From the NCBI GenBank assembly GCA_035968315.1, contig JAVYIN010000005.1:1037501-1088447 (forward strand): a stretch of DNA of 50,947 bases, in the 5' to 3' direction. The first letter of the stretch is position 1; every line of letters starts with the position of its first letter. Both the position numbers and the translations under genes were made by a program. The notes beneath the pieces were generated by a model. That model searched no databases. It saw nothing but the letters and a program-made list of their open reading frames with translations, and had not been told where the DNA came from. Positions 48,891 to 50,947 of this stretch are shown here, piece after piece. The stretch is from Nitrospira sp. (GTDB lineage: Bacteria; Nitrospirota; Nitrospiria; Nitrospirales; Nitrospiraceae).

Positions 48891-49184
48891 CTACGCGCTT
48901 TCGTACATCTCAAGCTTTTCACCCTTCTTCAGAGTGACGAAAGCCTTCTTCCAATCTGACCGCTTCCCGGAAAATCGTCCAAGGCGTTTCGTTTTCCCCT
49001 GAACATTCAAGACATTGACCTTCTCAACCTTGACCTTCAGAAGAGTTTCGACGGCCTGCTTGATTTGGAGGCGATTTGCATCGGGATGCACCACAAATCC
49101 GACCGTATTAGTCTTCTCCCGAAGACCGGTAATTTTTTCCGTCAAGAGCGGCTGAACCAACACCGCATGCATGCTCACCTTCAT
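48891..49184 (-). CDS. rplW: 50S ribosomal protein L23
   Basis: A 97-residue L23 using the ATG at 49184, which has GAGGTG 5 nt upstream; a GTG at 49190 would add two residues. LLTEKITGLREKTNTVGFVV and IKQAVETLLKVKVEKVNVLN are typical. It overlaps the rplD stop by 4 nt. It docks SRP and trigger factor at the tunnel exit. Confidence 0.96.
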   Translation of the reverse strand: MKVSMHAVLVQPLLTEKITGLREKTNTVGFVVHPDANRLQIKQAVETLLKVKVEKVNVLNVQGKTKRLGRFSGKRSDWKKAFVTLKKGEKLEMYESA

Positions 49185-49804
49185 GACCACACCTCATTCA
49201 CGCGGGCCAGCTCTCGCTCAGGGATCAATACGATCTCGGCACGCACCACATCATAGACGTTCAAGCGGTCTGGATGCAGCACGGTCAGAGTCGAAAGATT
49301 CCGGGCCGCCTGCAAGACGTTAGGCTGCGCATCACCGGCCACCAAGAGCGCATGCTGATTGGCCCCGAACTGCATCAATGCCTTCGCCAGCAACTTCGTC
49401 TTCGGCTGCTCGATAGACAGATCAGACAGCACGATCACTTTTCCGTCTGCGAACTTGGCCGATAAGGCGCTCTGCAAAGCGGCGCGATACTTTTTCTTCG
49501 GCATCGTATAGGAATAACTTCTCGGCTTTGGCCCAAAAACGGTACCGCCATGACGCCACACAGGAGACCGAAGAGAGCCCGCTCTGGCCCGGCCGGTGTG
49601 CTTCTGCTTCCACGGCTTCTTCCCAGAACCACTGACCTCTCCACGACGCAACGTGGAGGCCGTACCTTGACGCTCGCAGGCCCGCTGCATAACCACCGCC
49701 TCATGAACCAAGGCAGCTCTGGCCTCACAACCGAACACGGCTTGCGACAAGTCCACCGTGCCAACCTTCTTCTTCTTCAAATCGATAACATCGACCGTGG
49801 GCAT
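49181..49804 (-). CDS. rplD: 50S ribosomal protein L4
   Basis: A 207-residue L4. The extended loop that reaches the exit tunnel (SGSGKKPWKQKHTGRARAG, then SPVWRHGGTVFGPKPRSY) and the C-terminal domain are complete. In enterics L4 controls the S10 operon; no such leader can be judged here. It starts 3 nt after rplC. Confidence 0.98.
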   Translation of the reverse strand: MPTVDVIDLKKKKVGTVDLSQAVFGCEARAALVHEAVVMQRACERQGTASTLRRGEVSGSGKKPWKQKHTGRARAGSLRSPVWRHGGTVFGPKPRSYSYTMPKKKYRAALQSALSAKFADGKVIVLSDLSIEQPKTKLLAKALMQFGANQHALLVAGDAQPNVLQAARNLSTLTVLHPDRLNVYDVVRAEIVLIPERELARVNEVWS

Positions 49805-49807
49805 GAC

Positions 49808-50428
49808 CTAACCCTTCTTCGACTTTCTCACGACAATAAGGCCATTCGTTGCGCCAGGGATCGCTCCGCGCACAAACAGCAAATTCTCTTCTGGCCGAGA
49901 CTCGATAACCTTCAAACGCTGGGCCGTCACACGCTCCGCACCCATATGCCCAGGCAGCGTCTTTCCCTTCCAGACCCTTGAAGGGAATGAGCTGGCACCG
50001 ATCGACCCCGGTGCGCGATGGAACATCGAACCATGAGACTCAGGACCACCGGCATAGTGATGGCGCTTCACGACACCCTGAAACCCCTTGCCCTTCGACA
50101 CACCGATCACATCAACCCAGTCGCCCTTCTTGAAAATTCCAACGGTGACAGACTGGCCGACCGTGACCTCGCCATCCGCCTTGAATTCCCGCAACGTCTT
50201 CGTTGCAGGCGCATCATTCTTCTTCAAATGGCCCAATTGCGCCTTTGAAAGCTTGCGCTCCTTCACTTCGCCGAAAGCCAGCTGAACCGCCTCGTAGCCG
50301 TCACGCTCTTTCGTCTTAACCGTCACCACGCGGCAGGGCCCAGCCTCAATCACAGTGACAGGCGTCAACCGACTCTCGTCGAACACCTGGGTCATACCTA
50401 ATTTTTTACCGAGCAACCCGTTTGTCAT
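49808..50428 (-). CDS. rplC: 50S ribosomal protein L3
   Basis: A 206-residue L3 read from the ATG at 50428 ([19 protein letters not shown]). A longer frame back to 50479 overlaps rpsJ. The internal loop near the peptidyl-transferase centre ([20 protein letters not shown]) and [11 protein letters not shown] are canonical. Confidence 0.97.
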   Translation of the reverse strand: MTNGLLGKKLGMTQVFDESRLTPVTVIEAGPCRVVTVKTKERDGYEAVQLAFGEVKERKLSKAQLGHLKKNDAPATKTLREFKADGEVTVGQSVTVGIFKKGDWVDVIGVSKGKGFQGVVKRHHYAGGPESHGSMFHRAPGSIGASSFPSRVWKGKTLPGHMGAERVTAQRLKVIESRPEENLLFVRGAIPGATNGLIVVRKSKKG

Positions 50429-50456
50429 TGCATTCAGTCCTTCAACAGCGCCCAGA

Positions 50457-50768
50457 TCACAACTTGATTTCGACGTCAACGCCGGCAGCCAAATTCAACT
50501 TCATCAAAGAATCCATCGTCTCCGGAGTCGGCTCCATGATGTCAAGCAACCGCTTATGCGTCCGCATCTCGAATTGCTCACGAGACTTTTTATCGACGTG
50601 AGTCGATCGCTGGACGGTAAACTTTTCAATCTTCGTCGGAAGCGGAATTGGCCCGACGACCTTCGCCCCGCTGCGCCGAACCGTCTCAACGATTTCAGCG
50701 ACGGATTGATCGAGGACGCGATAATCGAATCCTCTGAGCCGAATTCTAATTCTTTGATCGACCTTCAC
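50457..50768 (-). CDS. rpsJ: 30S ribosomal protein S10
   Basis: A 103-residue S10 (NusE) with a GTG start at 50768. [18 protein letters not shown] and [17 protein letters not shown] are typical. Besides its ribosomal role it joins NusB in boxA-dependent rRNA antitermination, relevant to the boxA at 663-676. First complete gene of the S10 region, 37 nt after tuf. Confidence 0.98.
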   Translation of the reverse strand: MKVDQRIRIRLRGFDYRVLDQSVAEIVETVRRSGAKVVGPIPLPTKIEKFTVQRSTHVDKKSREQFEMRTHKRLLDIMEPTPETMDSLMKLNLAAGVDVEIKL

Positions 50769-50805
50769 GCTCTACTCCCCATCATATCGGCTAATGAATA
50801 TTGCC

Positions 50806-50947
50806 CTACGCCAGAATTTCAGTGACGACGCCGGAGCCGACGGTCTTGCCGCCCTCGCGGACCGCGAAGCGCAACCCCTGCTCCATCGCGATCGGGCTGA
50901 TCAACTCGCCCGTGACACTCACGTTGTCGCCCGGCATGACCATCTCC
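50806..50947 (-). CDS. tuf: Elongation factor Tu, C-terminal fragment (cut by window edge)
   Basis: The last 46 codons of EF-Tu, ending at the TAG 50808-50806. [20 protein letters not shown] and [20 protein letters not shown] are the conserved domain III end. The 5' part lies beyond the window. Its position before rpsJ is the common str-S10 junction. Confidence 0.96.
   Translation of the reverse strand, partial: EMVMPGDNVSVTGELISPIAMEQGLRFAVREGGKTVGSGVVTEILA

Overview
The window is from a Nitrospira-type bacterium (phylum Nitrospirota). The 5' part of a 16S rRNA gene at the left edge reads like the genus Nitrospira. The gene content fits: two ammonium transporters, PII signalling, siroheme nitrite reductase, cyanase, a Gram-negative LPS-export cluster and a type IV pilus cluster. 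Having nirA and cynS but no ammonia-oxidation genes here is compatible with a canonical nitrite oxidiser, but the window alone cannot exclude comammox. There are no insertion sequences, prophage, tRNA genes or CRISPR arrays.

Layout. 1-735: 16S rRNA (minus, cut by the window edge) with its boxA and a strong promoter. 900-5755: a mixed stretch with a Tat-exported molybdopterin oxidoreductase, an RHH/PIN toxin-antitoxin pair, two lipoproteins (one an alpha/beta hydrolase) and a CBS-domain protein. 5838-18432: a nitrogen-assimilation cluster, all on the minus strand. In transcription order it is a small exported protein, a porin, amtB, amtB, PII, glnD, glnA, then nirC, cynS, nirA. 18713-23995: a lipoprotein (plus), then aroB, a GAF-GAF-ANTAR regulator and nadE (minus). 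24290-29211: pilM-N-O-P-Q. 29224-29928: a 0.7-kb stretch without an intact gene. 29929-35002: lptC-lptA-lptB-rpoN-hpf-rapZ. 35160-50947: a continuous S10-spc-alpha ribosomal protein supercluster from tuf (partial) to rplQ, including secY, adk, map, infA and rpoA.

The most interesting system is an apparent RNA-based nitrogen switch. The untranslated leaders of both halves of the nitrogen cluster (before the 18432 gene and before nirC) carry pairs of hairpins with six-base loops, and the second hairpin overlaps the 5' arm of an intrinsic terminator. A further single hairpin-plus-terminator unit sits closer to nirC. All five hexaloops (AACGAC, AATGAC, AATGGC, AAAGGC, AAAGGC) fit A-A-N-G-R-C, so they carry the A1/G4 signature of RNA targets of ANTAR antitermination proteins. 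A GAF-GAF-ANTAR protein is encoded about 3 kb upstream of the cluster. I infer that this protein, or another ANTAR protein in the genome, lets polymerase read through these terminators in response to a nitrogen-related or other signal sensed by GAF domains. Ammonium uptake, glutamine synthesis, and nitrite and cyanate use would then be controlled together. The leaders and the ANTAR domain are read directly from sequence; the regulatory link is inference.
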